From Nipponacmea schrenckii (Eukaryota; Mollusca; Gastropoda; Lottiidae): DNA of 64,000 bases. The translations under genes were made by a program, and so were the position numbers. The stretch covers positions 34,325,023 through 34,389,022 of the forward strand of contig CM060200.1 of NCBI GenBank assembly GCA_030562195.1, written 5' to 3'. The stretch's first letter is position 1. The number at the start of each line of letters is the position of its first letter. This document shows, in pieces, positions 35,056-50,000 of this stretch. The notes under the pieces are model-generated. The model was not told where the DNA came from and searched no databases. It worked only from the letters and a program-made list of their open reading frames with translations.

Positions 35056-38020
35056 TTATTTCAAAGGTTGAAGAACATCAAAGCTACCAGTACCACATGA
35101 CACAAGTTGACCAGCAATAATACGTGACGAAGGTGTTTTTAATCTATCTATGTTACTGTGTATACTTGAATCTACCATAAAAGCCATGGTTGTTTCATAT
35201 GTCATTTTTAACAATGGTGAGGAATTGTTTTTGATGCCAATTCTATTGAATGGTCTAATATTGCCTTCAAATGTCATAAAGTCTGAGAGTAATGAGAGAT
35301 GTCTGTGATCTACATAAATACCATAGGCACCAAATACATTCTTTAATTCCTGGAAGAAGAAAGATGGGTTATTTCTAAAATGTTCAATTGGATAGATTTC
35401 GCCAATCTGATCCTATGAAACTATGTTGATATTCTCGAGTTTTCATATAAAATGGAATTAATTTTAATAGTTTAGTCGTCTTTCTAGAGACCTAAAAGTA
35501 ACATTACTGCTCTTCAGAAGAAATGTTGGATGTATATGTATTTATATTAACATTACCTGTTGTATAATTCTAGCTGAAGCTTCTATACCATAAGTCTGTG
35601 AGAAGAGTTTAAAATTATTACTGTATAACTTATTTAGATCTAATATTTCAGCATACTTATAGACCTCCTGTAAAATAGAGAAATTTAATTGTCAATAAAA
35701 CAAATGTGTAGAATCTTACAGCAGAGTCCTTGATAGTACCATGCATGTATAATACATTTATTCACAGATATATGGGTTGTAGTGTGGTGATCTTAGCTAA
35801 TATTGAAGTTTTGTTCTAATCATGTTATAAAAGATTCAAGAATATCTTTCCTTACCTGGAAATTAATACCTTCAGTTTTTAAATGTAAGACTGCTTCTCC
35901 TTGTTCCTTCTCTTCACTAAGATAAGTCTGATTGATACCACGTACAGAATGTAGAACAGCTCTCTTTACATGATCTTGTACCACTGATGCTATATCTAAT
36001 CTTAAATCACTTAAACTAAACTGCTCAAATAAAGAAATCACCATCAAGTATATGCACAAATTATTAATTGTATTTATTGATGGAAAGCTTCAGTCAATAC
36101 TGCATCAAGAATAAATATTTGTTGATTGGTTAATCATAGATCACTATAAAATTGACCTCAACATATTCACATTATATTACAATATTGACAAATAATCATC
36201 TCATTGACCATATATGTGTACAAGTAAGAAAAAAAATCGGGAGATTTACCTTGAAAAATTTGGAGATTGGATGAAAAATTTGGAGATTTTTTACAAACTG
36301 CAAAAATTCCTGAATTTTGGAAATATTGATACAAGGTCGATCCTGGCGATCGAAATTCAATAGTAAATACCGAATATATTACTTTTTCCAAAATTGTAAT
36401 TCATGACTTCTATAATATAATTCAGATCATTACTTGCATTTAATGTAAGGAAAAGCAAGCTCAAGAAATATGGAAATGAATTTGCCACACCAATTTTGAC
36501 ACTCTTCAGATATAACAAGTAAGCCTGCTATGCAAGCAATAAATGAATGTTTACAGGCTACAGTAACTGACAGTGACTCACAAGTCAATACAATTAATAC
36601 TCCCACAATCTCAGAAAATTTTGGCTCTTTAGGGAAATATTAGATACAGACCTGTAGAACAAATTCACACCACAACTGTTTTTTAGTATCATATATATAA
36701 TCTACTATGGCTGGGTTTGATAATAACACATACTGAAAATTATAAAGATATCTCTAAATGAACGAAAGTTTAACTCAGGATAAATCTGTTAAACAATAAG
36801 GCACTGTTGTACAAATACAGAAGAACAATCTATTAATCTAAAAATTCTTTTACCTGAATTCTAGCATTAACAGACTTTTTTTGTGCATCAGATGTTTTCT
36901 TTCTGCTTGCATCTTCAGTATCTTCATTATCACTATCAGAATTGATTTTACCATCTTTCATATTCACATTATCATTATTATCTTCATCTTCTAAAAACAG
37001 GTCAAGAAAAAAGCTGCTAACTATTATTATATATAAGAGAGAGGGAGGGGGGCGGACTACTATCTTGTAGTTCCGGGAAAGCACGGGCCTAGGAATCAGA
37101 CTTAATTTATATTTCCTCGCACCGATCAGGATTCGAACCCACGGCACCTAGTTGCCTAGCAGACGACAGTCCAACTCGCTAACCACTGAGCAATTCACCA
37201 CCCTATTTTTGCTTTATGAATTGACAAACTATATTTACTCTATTATTTACAAATTGACTTTCTTAAACATAAATTCACTCTTAAAAATAATTTCAATTCT
37301 AATTGAGAACTAATTTTATTCCATGACATCTTACCATCCTCATCACTAATACCAGCTTCTTCTTTCTCATTTTCTTCTCCCACATATTCTTGGGTATCTC
37401 TCTTCCTCTCTTTCTGTTTCATAGCAGTAGCATCACCATCATTATCTTCATCAGATGAAACACCATCATCATCATCATCATCCTTACCACCATCACCATC
37501 TCCCAGTTCTTCTTGTACTCTAACATTACCAGTATCTACTAGTCTACAATTAAAATCAATGTTATAAATTATATTCAAATAATATTCAACATCCAATTTA
37601 CTGAACTCAAAAAGTTAACTTACTTTATTTTGATGCTCAACTCAACTCAAAATTGATATAATTTCTTGTAGCTTCATTGCTTCAGTACTTACTTTGATTT
37701 TCTAGATAATCCCATCTGTTTTCTAATAAAATCCACCAGCTGATTAATATAAGTTTGTTCTATATAAAATAATATTGTATGTGGTTTAACTGACATCTTA
37801 TCTCTATAACATTCTGGTGGTAAAAACTCAAAACGTATCTTGTATTTTCTGTATCTATTACTGAAAAAGAAATACAATTCCATATCATTCATTTCTCAAA
37901 GCTGAGTCTAGACAGGACGACAAGGTAGTAAAAGCAATAAGACTGGCACCAAATGGGAACTTACAATGTGGTTATTCCTTCAATTGACAGTTCTTCCTTT
38001 ATTTTTATATCTTTCATCAC
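35056..38020 (-). CDS. POLR1A: POLR1A exons 26-33: jaw, acidic linker, C-terminus
   Basis: Exons 37,965-38,020; 37,693-37,860; 37,335-37,543; 36,854-36,990; 36,652-36,732; 35,856-36,020; 35,557-35,667; 35,056-35,349. Exons 28-29 (residues about 1,401-1,516) encode a Glu/Asp/Ser/Lys-rich disordered linker including a run of six Asp. Pol I jaws carry such an acidic insert, but its length and sequence vary between lineages. Exons 31-33 return to conserved sequence ([19 protein letters not shown]) and the stop is TAA at 35,056-35,058. Confidence 0.93.
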
Positions 38021-41000
38021 CTGAAACAAAACAAAATGTAAAATGGTAGAAAAAATAGAAGATGAACTTTGGAACTTGTTAAATGACAACATTCAATAAT
38101 TACTTATTTCGACTTTGGCGAAAACGTATTGTAATCGTTTGGATTATTTTTTTTTTTTTTTTTTTTTTTTTTGTAATTCTTGGATGAGTTTGCAGACAAA
38201 CTGGTAAAATGTACAGAAATTCTAAATCTACAGTTGATCTTAGAATGATTTCTATTATCAAATAAACCAAACCGGAAGTTCTATCTCTTTCCGGAAGTGA
38301 CAACCGGAAGTTTAGGTTTTTTTGCTTTAGCAAGTTTATTTTCAGTTCGATTTTGACCGAATTTTCAGATTTGAAAACTTCAATGTATTTGTCAACTAAC
38401 AACTACAGGTTATATGCAATTCGGTTAAATCTTTTACCCACGATTTGCATTTCAATATTCAAGGGTCATCGGCAAAAATTTCAGACCATGAATTCTCGTT
38501 TAATATAAATGGTAAAATTTTGAAACTTTCCAGTTGATAGTCGATATGATTATGTAATTAGGTAACTTCCGGTCTATAACAGCTAGGTGAAAAGTGAAAA
38601 CAGTTTTATAAATAACTTGTCAATAGTAATCAATTTGACCTAAGTAATTTAGTCAAGCTGCCATATCGGCCACCATTTTGTATTTTCATTACAATTCTTA
38701 ATGCTGAAATTCAGAGACTATTGATAGACCGATTTCGATGAAATTTGGCATATAGATACATTGGATCATTATCTACCTTTTCTAGGAGGCCGATTTTTAA
38801 ATTTCGTATTTTTTTTCGAATTATTCAAATTTCGATTTTTTCAAAATTAGGTCACTTAAACGGCTACGGAAGGTGTGACCCACTTAATCTATGACCTTGA
38901 AAATTAAGTAAAATAATATTCAATAAATTGTCTACGAGTAGGTATATTTTAATTTGGCTTTTTTAAAAAATTCATAGAGTTAAGTGTACTTAAATACAGC
39001 AAAAATTGATAATTTTCATATTTTCGCCATTTTTAACCGTTATGGAAGTTGTGACCTAATTATTTTATGAGTTTGAAAACTAGGTCAAATGATATTCAAT
39101 ATATTGTCTAGATGTTGGTCATTGCAAATTTAGCCTACATAATATTTTAAGGCTCTCGAAATACGTTCATAATTGTAAGCAATTCTAGTTTAATATAAAA
39201 TCATGCAAGACACAGTGTAAGCCTCTATAACACTCTTTTTAGTATATATTTTATATATGTTATCAAAACTATACTAAATTTCAAATTTAACATTTTCTCC
39301 TTTTCATAGATGATAGATGATGGCAGAGGCTCATATTTAATAATATATTTGATTTGGATACTCATGTGAGAGACTAGGTGATCATGTCTATGCTATTCAT
39401 ACAGAAGTTAACTTTTCTTGTATTTTTGTACGGATGAAAGAGAATTTTTGGGCTTGTTACTCAATGGCAGTTATCCTCGATGTTTATCTCTGAAATGTTT
39501 GTCTCAAGTGACTTTTTGTAAGAATTTGACTCAATAATAATTCAAGAACGAAATTTATTCGTGTTGTGTATCGATTGGAATTGTCGGGGGTTTGTTATCA
39601 GCCCGTCTATCAGTTTACACGCCCAAATTAAAACCTTTTCTAGCACAACTCATCCTACATAACGAAATTAACACAAACATTGGAAACAATTCAAACAAAA
39701 ATATACTGTTTACTAACTTCAGATAATCGAACTTTTGATAATTTCTTCTGTAAATCTTTAGCATTAGATCGAGCTATATCTGTATTGTGGACAGGTATGT
39801 CCATGGCCGGTGTTTTTATATTCTCACTAGCTGTCATCAAGACTTCACGTAACCTAGGTATACCCAATGTCATGTTCATCTCACCACGACCAGCAAAATG
39901 GAAAGTATTCAAGGTCATCTGAGTGGATGGTTCACCTATTGACTAAAATAAATGCTCATTCTTAACTTCAAGGTAACAAGGCATTGTATGCTTCATACTT
40001 CTTACAGAAGTTTTCTTTTTTAGGTCTACTTGATGCCACCTGTATTTGATTTTATATGTTATTGACTCTACACTCATTCAGATTATGGTGTTTTATCATT
40101 TTAGGGAAGATAGTGTTTTGCAAGTACAGTATAATATACAATATAGCATATAAACTATAAGTATAGGATGCGTGATCATTGCACTGTCTTATCTTGAGGC
40201 TAATGGACAATATCTGTAGGACATACCTGTGCACATAATAAACCTACAGCTTCACCAGGTTGTACTAAAGCCTGTTGTAATTTATCACTGATTAAATATT
40301 CAAAATCATTCTTATTGAACTTTTCTTGTAAACCTAAATCATTTAACATCTGAAAATATAATCAGTTGAAAAATGATAAATACATGTATTCTAAAAAATT
40401 CTATTTTTGACCAATTACACAAGCAGTCCCTAACGAACCGTAAAAACAATGATTCCAAACAGGAGCCACAAACATCTTTGCTGGAAGGCCCCTTGAATGT
40501 TGAGAAGAGCTTAAATGCAGCAATAGTGATTTTGTCTAATAAAAGAAATATTTAGATTTAACTATATCTATATGATATATCAGAAAGTTATAAACATTGT
40601 TATATTGTTATACTCACTGTATTAAAACTTTCTTTATAATATTTATCTATAATATAATCTAATTTCTCTGATCTGACACCAGAATCTTCATGTGGCCAAG
40701 TATGAGTTAATACAGGATCTGGACAAGGTACAGTATTCTTCACATACCTGAAAATACAATCATTGATAGTCAGCAATACCATTCAATTCTACAATAGATG
40801 CAATCAGCAGTCAACAGTTGACCAAAGCGTATGTCCAGGGTCAAATAAGTGATTTAGAACTTTTTTAAGTGACTAAAACACTACATATAGTGACTTTTCA
40901 GCAAGCACTAAAACATTTTTTGGACAAACTCTATTTTGGTTTTTTCAATTTACATTGATCAAATTGAACCAACAAATAAAGCAATGTTAAGAAGTACACC

Positions 41001-44000
41001 AATCAACAGAGAAAAATTTACTAACTTATATTTTTCCTCTTCATTAAGTTCTCTCCATTTTTCACAAAGCAAGATGGCTGACTTTGAGCGTCCATTTTGA
41101 AGTTTTATTCCACCACTGTCTACTGTTAGTTGACTACTATTATCACAACAGAATTTTAGAAATCCTGATCTATATTGTTTACTCTCACTATTAGATTTCT
41201 TCCACCTTTTAATCTGAATTCACACAAAAACAATCAAACAATGTTGAATGGATTTGCTATAGTAGTCTTTTGAGAACTCAAACCATCATATTTTGAAATG
41301 GTGAAACATACAACTTAATATTATTATTGAAAGTATGATAAGTGACAACATAACTGAACTACCGGTAGGCCTATTTTTTTCTTACCTTCTTCTTTGTCTT
41401 TTTAACTTGTTTATGTTTTGATTTATCTGTAGGTATTATGTTTGTACTGTCTGTGTGTTGATTTTGTACTAGAAAAGGGAATTGTTTCGGTTGTAAAAAG
41501 GGTGTGTGTTGAACATCTAAACCATCATCTCCATAATAAAACTGAAAAAAAGGAATAATCAGACAGTAGACAAATGTGAATTTTCATGACTTCAGTCATT
41601 ACAAAAAAATCCAGACTCTGATACAAGGAAATTGTAGAAGGGAATGCTCTGGAAAACTTTCCATCCTTACCTACTACATGGCAATCATGATCATGAAACC
41701 AAATTGGACCAGAAATGTGGGAGTAGAACACAAGGGTTTGACACAAATATTTATCTCTCATATAAATAATATAATACCTGTACTATACTACCATCACTAT
41801 CTCTAACACTAAGATCATAGTTGACTACAACACCTTCTAAATGTTTAATAAGACATCTCTGTAGGTAACCACTACGACTAGTTTTAACAGCTGTATCAAC
41901 TAAACCCTGTAGAATAACAGTAATAATAATCATGAGACTAGAAAACCAAACAAATCAACTAAATGGTTGAAGATATCCGTGTATCAACAGACTGTCTTCA
42001 AGATTACTTCTAGACACTACTTCAATCCCTTTTTACTTCAGTTAATTTCAGTTTTAACAATATATCAAAATATTGACACTAATTTCTGCATCAAAAGCAG
42101 TTCTCCAAAATCTTCAATAATTCAATGCTATTATCAAGATTTATCACATGGCTATATGAAAATAAATAGTGGTTTCTCTTTATCAAAATCACAATTAAAT
42201 ATACTGATTCCTTTTTATATTCATGTATGATTGAGCTATCAAAACTTTTTCATGTTAAATTTTAATATTTTTACCTCTCTACCAGCCATACAATGAAAGA
42301 AATATTCCTGAGGTCTGATACCCGTTAAAAACCTTCCGGAAACAAATCCACCAGCTTTAGGAGAAGTATCATAAGGTAAGAATGATGGTAAGGTACTACC
42401 ATTTATCATCTGGGGTGGTCGTCTACCTTCTAATTCAATTTGTCCCAATAAACATGATATCTGCATACAATTCACCTAAAACATCATGTCTTATTATATA
42501 ACCTATATATAACCAATCATATTTTATCATTATATGGAATTTCATATGGAAATGGAGGTCAAATTTGTACCAAGTTTTATTAATGTTTTTGAGCTACAGG
42601 CCTGGAATTTTGACGCGAACGAAACGATCGTTCGCTTTCTGTTACGCAAAGTCTAAATGGACAGAACAAAAATCGGTTACGTGAACTTTTGCCGTATAAC
42701 GATAACAGTAAAACTGTCTCAAATCAGTTTTCAATCGGTAAAACTCATCGTGAAGGTGGCAGGATGTTAAACTATTTCATTTTCAATACGCTCCTAATAA
42801 ATATTCCACATTGTTTTATGGCAGTAGTATTATCTAACACGGGATCATCGCGTGAACCAATCTTAGGAAGAAAAAATTATTATCCTCATTCCCGGGCCAA
42901 TGTTAGGCCATGCATATGATTAATATTGTTTCTTTGTTATTGTAGTAGGGCCTATGTAACTTTCATCTCTATTTGATCGTTTTATATAGATTTAATTGAT
43001 TTTATTGTTTCAATGACGTTTTGGTTTTACTCTCACTTATTAAATTCAACAAACAATAGCTACTAAATAAATGTTACCTGTCAATAAAATATTATTAATA
43101 AAAAAAAAGTTACATATCAGCTAGTTGTGATTTTCCGGCGTAACTAAACATTTATTAACTATTAGCCTCGAGTCGAACGTTTACTTGCCATTTACCTACC
43201 TAACATACACCACTAAACGACGTAACCTATTCACGTAACCGATCGGTTTCGAGAACGTTTGAGTCCGAACCGAACTATCAGTTACGTGATGAAAATTACT
43301 GTCAACGATTTTTCGTTTACGCTGGGGAAGCAAATTTCGAGGCCTGGAACTACAGAAAAGGCCCCTATTGCTTAATAAAGCACTAACAAGAGTGTTTAAA
43401 CTGAACTTATGTTGATTTTAATGTTCCAATCACCTGACTGAAAAATCCATTAAATTCATTTGATCAGATTACAGTATTTTCTCAAATTTAGCTTTATCTA
43501 TTTGAGGAATTTGGTCCTTGAAACAAGAGAAAAGAATGGAACTGACAAGAGAAAATCCATTGAGTGACTTGATTTTCAACATGTTTCAAACAAAGCAAAC
43601 TGCATTGTCAGGAATGAGCTCCAGTACATTATAAAATAGTTAAAAAGTTAAGGCAGTAAGTTTGTTTTTTACCATTGAACCTTTGGCACCAGATAAAACC
43701 ATTAATTGTAAATTATTGTCAGGAAATTTCTTTTCCAATCCACCAGGCATACATACACTGGAAATAATATAATATTTTCTATTTTTACAAACTTGTGGGT
43801 ATTTGGAAAATATGGATTATGATTGCAATGTGACCAGTCACTAACTCCCTTGTGTTCCTTGTTATAACTATTGATTTGCTAGATTAATATCAATTGATTG
43901 AGAGATACCTACCTTTAGTATTATACATCAAAAACCATTCAAGACTTACCCTGATATTTTATTTTGGACATCATCTGTTTTATTTTTCATACCAGCATCT

Positions 44001-47000
44001 ATTTCGCGGAGTCCTCTATCATCTATAGTATTATATAGAGCTGATTTCCATCCACTAACCATTTCATTTTCACTAGCAGACTTGTCAAGACCTAGAGCTT
44101 TCTTGACAGCTTCTCTACCAACTTTAGGATATTTACGTATAATCTTACTCCTCTTTTTATTAGCCTGTCAACAAACACATGTATATTGTTATCTCTGCTG
44201 TTAGATCTGGTAGTAAATTATCATACTGATATGATACAGGGTAATAAAAAAAAAATTTAAAATCAATTTTATTGATTGTATTTATCAGATAACCAAAATA
44301 CTAAAATAATTAAGTTTTTTAAGAATAAGGGCCCATTTTTATTGTATATATACATATAAGTATAAATATATAGAAACAACCTAATATGCTTATATAAGTA
44401 TAAATATATAGAAACAACCTAATATGCTTATATAAGTATAAATATGCTAAGAGAAAAGGACCAGATGGGATCTTAGGGTCTTAAATTTTATACTTTAAAA
44501 TATCTTCATTTGAATCTTACAAATCTCACTTTTAATAACTTACTTTTTTTGTAACTAGAATATCAGCCACACCTAGTGTAAAACCACGTAATTTGAGATA
44601 AGCATTGAATAATCTTCCTAAACATGATAGTAACATACCAGCAACATTACCGCCATACATCTTAAATAAATACAAGCTATTAATACCTTACACTGAGGAC
44701 TTTATGGCTTATACTATGTTTATTGAAGCCTTTAAGTCTTAAAATTTCCTAAAGGGGTTGCAAAGAGGTTTTCTAACCTTTTTTATAGGTATTGGTATAT
44801 ATATAACCCTCAATGTATGATTGAAAACTGGATTACATATTGATGCTGGAGATGTTTATAGGACATGTTTGAATCTTACCTCAAAACAACAATGAACCAA
44901 ACCAAACGGTGTATTACCATAGTGTCCTTTATCTAGAACACCTTGTAATAGTTGACCATGGCGAATAATAACTGTAGATTCACCAAGATCTATTAATTTA
45001 TCATCTACATCTCTCTTGATATTATCCCAATTCTAGAAATTACAAAATTATGATGAGGTCCTTTTACTTGTACAAAGATAATACTCTATTGTTTTTCCAC
45101 AAACATATTCATATCAACAGATATATACTAGTTGCACATATCTCATGTATTTACACTATATTAGTCCTGATATAAAAAGTAATGAGTCAGATTTATGATC
45201 ACATTGCTATCTTGCTTTAATTATCATATAGGCCTACCTTTTCTCCAATTTTAGATGTTCCATTTATACTTAATGGTGGTTTATCATCTGGTATCACATT
45301 TAATAATACAGTTGATAATACCTACAAATATATCAATATTAATGAAGCACAAGGTATATGGATATACTATTTCTGACATTTACTAACTCAACCTTACACA
45401 TGCTCATGCTGGTAGGGTTTTCAAGAGAAACAATTTTTTTTTTGATAATGCTGCCTGTATGAGCATGTGACATGTACCATGTTCTCTTTACCTATGCCTA
45501 CTCCTATATTTCTAACAAACAGTACATATATTATATAATAAAAAATAACTCAAATTTATTACTCAATATATGTTAACTTTATATATAACAATTCAAAATA
45601 TAACATTTAAAGTCTTATAATTCAAAACTGTACCGCTTAAAATTTTTATCTCAAAACATTATAAATTAAAATATAATAACTTATAATATTATAATCAAAA
45701 TATAATACCAGTAACTTATAATATCATATTCAAAATATAATAACTTAAAATAGTATAATCAAAATATAATAACTAATAATATTATAATCAAAATATAATA
45801 GCTTACAATATTATAAAAATAATACCTAGTAATATTATGATCCAAATATAATACCTAGTAATATTATGATCCAAACATAATAACTTATAATATCATGATT
45901 AAAATATAATATCTGTTAATATTATGATCCTAACATAATAACTTATAATATTATGATCCAAACATAATAACTTATAATATTATGATCCAAACATAATAAC
46001 TTACAATATTATGATCCAAAAATAATAACTTATAATTTTATGATCCCAATATAATAACTTACAATATCATGATCCAAACGTAATAACTTATAGTAGTATG
46101 AATTCAAACATAACTAGAACTGTGAACAGCTCCGAGCGTGGCAACTATGCGTTATCCCATGGATTTCGAACATTTTGAAACTTCTAACCTGCTAGCTTTC
46201 AATTCCGGTACTTTTCAGCCTCCAATTGTGGAACAAGCGTAACAATATTGTTAGATCTATAGACAGCTGATGTCAAGGCCATTCTATATGGAAAATTTCA
46301 AGGTCATTGAAGGTGAAGGTAACAAGATTTAGAATTTCAAATTTTTAAAAAATTCAAACGGGCATAAATAATAAATGACGGACTAATTAAATTTTAAAGA
46401 AAATTTGCCATTCTCGGAAAAATGGCGCATGCGCAACTAGCAATTAGAATTTTTTTCTTCTCGGGGGATACAAATTATTTTGTATAGCTAATATATACTG
46501 TTTTTGCTTACATTCTTGAATTACACGGGATGTAGGGTCGCCTGAAATGAGATAAAAAACCGGAAGTCCCCACGCCCAAACCGGAAGTGATCAAAAAATT
46601 TTGATGATATATTTTTAATTGTGTTGCGTATTTATCTATATCCTGTAAATTTCAGATCGATCCGAACATTAGAGCCCGAAAGTGTAATATAACCGTCCAA
46701 AATTGCAAAATAGTCAGATTTCGGTGGGCTATAAAACCGGAAGTTAATATTTGTCATGCAATATCAGCACATCTATAGACAGCTGAGGTCAAGGACATTC
46801 TACATCTCAAATGTCAAGGTCATTGAAGGTCAAGGTCACGAGATATAGAGTTTTAAATTTTTGAAAAATTCGAACGGGCATAAAAAAAATTCAAATTCGA
46901 AAATCAAAATTCTGTTCCCAACATTTTTTAGATAAAGTATCAAGGTTTTGATAGACACCAAAATCATAAAAATCGGTCAATAATTGGCGGACTTATTAAA

Positions 47001-50000
47001 TTTTTAAGAAAATTTGCCATTTTTGAAAACTGCGCATGCGCAACATTCAATTTAATTTTTCTTCATCTCAGGGGATTAAAATCATTTAGTATAGCTTAAA
47101 TATACTGTTTTTGTTTAGATTCTTGAATTACATGGGAAGCAGGGTCGCCCGACATGAGACGAAAAAACCGGAAGTCCCCACGCCCAAACCGGAAGTGATC
47201 AAAAAATTTTGATGATGTAGTTTTAATTGCGCTGCCTATCTATCTATATCCTGTAAATTTCAGACCGATCCGACTATTAGGGCCCGAGCTAGCTTGAAAT
47301 CTTATTTGCATATTATGCAATTAGCCACTTTCGGGTTAGCGAAAATATTATGTTAGATATTCATTTTTGATTCCAGCCCATATAAAAACCATTGGTGAAA
47401 ACAAAAATAGTCTATCTTTTTCCGTTTGGGCTAGCGAGCGTGACAAATTTTATTTGCCACGCAATAACTTATAATTTTATGATTCAAACATAATAACTTA
47501 TAATATTATATTCAAAATATATTAACTTTTACTATTATACTCAGTATATATATCTCTCAAAACATTATAACTCAAACTACTAATATTATACTAAAATAAC
47601 TTATAAAATTATACTCCAACTATAATACCTTCTAATATTATACTCAAAATATATAATTTATGTTATTAAACATATTATAACATACAATATGATTAAAGTA
47701 CATACCTGTTTACCAGACCACAGTTGATATGGTTTAATTATTGATGGTGGTAATGTTTTAACTCGACTATATTTATTGGATAAAGCTGAATATACTAAGT
47801 TGTAGTAATCACCCCTTGAAACAATAAAGACCAACTTAATGCATCACTCATAAAACATAAAGTATCTATAAGTTGATAATGAATATTATCGCAGATTTAT
47901 CTAATAATTGAAACTAATTGAAAATAGAAACCTACCTATTAAAGAAGCGGCCTCTTATTGTTAGAGCTACTCCTGAGACCATATGATCTTGAATCAATCC
48001 AGCCAATGGTGCTCCATCTTTAGGTGCTAAATATTGAAAATCTGTACTGGCTGAAATGAACAAGACAAATCTATCAAAACAGGTATCAACTCAATCACTT
48101 CTATAGTAATCATTCAAGCAAATCTAAAATGATCTTAACTACAAATTTATTTCATTTGTCAATGAAATCGTGATGTGAGTTTGTACAGCTTTTTAATGTT
48201 AATTTGGGTAACCATTCTCCTTTCACAAACCTCTAGCTTGTTTAAGTTGTGTTAAAGAATTTACCCAATGAATAAGCTTCCGATCTTCCCATTTCATTCT
48301 GTGGAAAATGTGCATTCATTTCATCTCCATCAAAATCAGCATTGTAGGCTTTACAATTAGCATAATGCATTCTTAATGTTTTCTGTCCTGGTAATACACG
48401 TGCCTAGGGTAAAAGATACATTTAAAGTTCCAGTGTATCCTATATAAATATACTTATATTTCTATTTTTGTATAAACATTGGGAAAAAAATTAACAGAAT
48501 TTGACCGATTGCACACCAACATACGATTCTTGAAACAGCTTTTAAGAAAATAGTTATAAAATTGTTCTCTTTACACACTTGATCGGTCAAACCTATTGCT
48601 CTGCTCTGATGGTGTGAATAAAATAGCAAGGGAATAATAATTACCCGATGAGCTTGTATACTGGGTTTATGTAAAGTAGGTTGTCTATTTAATAACATAA
48701 CATCACCATTTTTTAGATGACGGTATACCTAAAAGGGAGCAATTATATTTGTTACTCCTGCAACAGGATATTCAGGCTCTATGATTTCAATATAATTGTA
48801 TCAACAAAAAAAAACAAAAAAACATTTAGCTCTGTCAAATACTAAGTTTGCCTGCAATCTAAATAACCCTGGACGACCTAAGCCAAATTTTTAATTTTAA
48901 TTCCTAAAAATTGTTTACATGTGGACAGTAACTCTCCGATATTTAGAAGGAATTAGAAGGAAGACAGTTAGTAAAGGAAGTTAAATAACAGCTATGACGT
49001 CATCCTTTGTTGTATTTATCCACTCTCTAGTAGAATGTATGAGTATTGTTTGAACTACTCACTAACTGTCCACTATTTCATGAAAATTGTTCACTAAATG
49101 TCCATTATTTTTAAAAAAGTGTCCATTATTTTTAAAAAAGTGTCCATTATTTTTTAGTTGATTGGACCTTCTATTTTTTCACTGACAAAGCAATTAAATT
49201 ATATATTCAGTTTTATTTTACAACGTTCCCATTTGATAAAGTGAAATACAGTGTGTTTTTTATTCTGTTTTTTCTGATAGGCCTTTCTTCACAATTGCAT
49301 CTATGTCAGTTTTTTTCAAAGGTTTGTTAAACCTAATTGTTGTGGTATTAAAATTCGATATATATCCTTATTTTCATCTTCTTTTTGCTCTTACTTTGTT
49401 ATCATCAGATGAAATATCAGAAAAAAGGTATCCCGTACTTGAAAATTATACTAAATATTATCCATTGGCTCGACTTGGGATGTATTTCTAAGGGTGGATT
49501 GAATTATAAATATATCGTTTTCACTTGATGAATACATTGTGTGTACAAGACACCTGCACAGTATGATTGCCACAGTCTAAATCACAATCTGAACCCACAT
49601 AACTATTAATCAATCAATGAGTTTTGTTGATTACAATTAATTTAACTTTGTAGGGCTATTAATTAAGTAAGATAGGGTCCTCAAACTGTCTATTATGTTA
49701 GAGAGAGAACAGTGTTCGGGGCTAACGCCCCTCACAAAATGTCCTCTCTCTAACATAATAGACAGTTTTCGGCCTCTATCCCTGAAATAAAATGTGAAAT
49801 ATACTGTACCTTTTTACATCCTAATAAAGATGTAGTTGTTGAACTAGGTGTTAATAATTGTTTAGCCAAAGCCTCTCTTTGTAGTTTATCTTTAGGACTT
49901 AACTTAGTTAGAAAACCATCTTCATTCTCCACAAACAATGCTCTATAAAAATATATTCTCATTCTATGCCAACTAAAACTTTTTATATTGGGATATTGGG

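Noticed and set aside
37129..37193. tRNA gene on the minus strand
   Set aside because: A and B boxes are present but the acceptor, T and anticodon stems do not pair properly and a SINE body follows.
41525..42230. Frames on both strands between POLR1A exons
   Set aside because: Partly antisense or intronic extensions of true exons 19-21; no splice or domain support.
45400..45480. Inverted repeat CACATGCTCATG / TATGAGCATGTG around a T run
   Set aside because: Short and imperfect; no boundary or target duplication to support an element.
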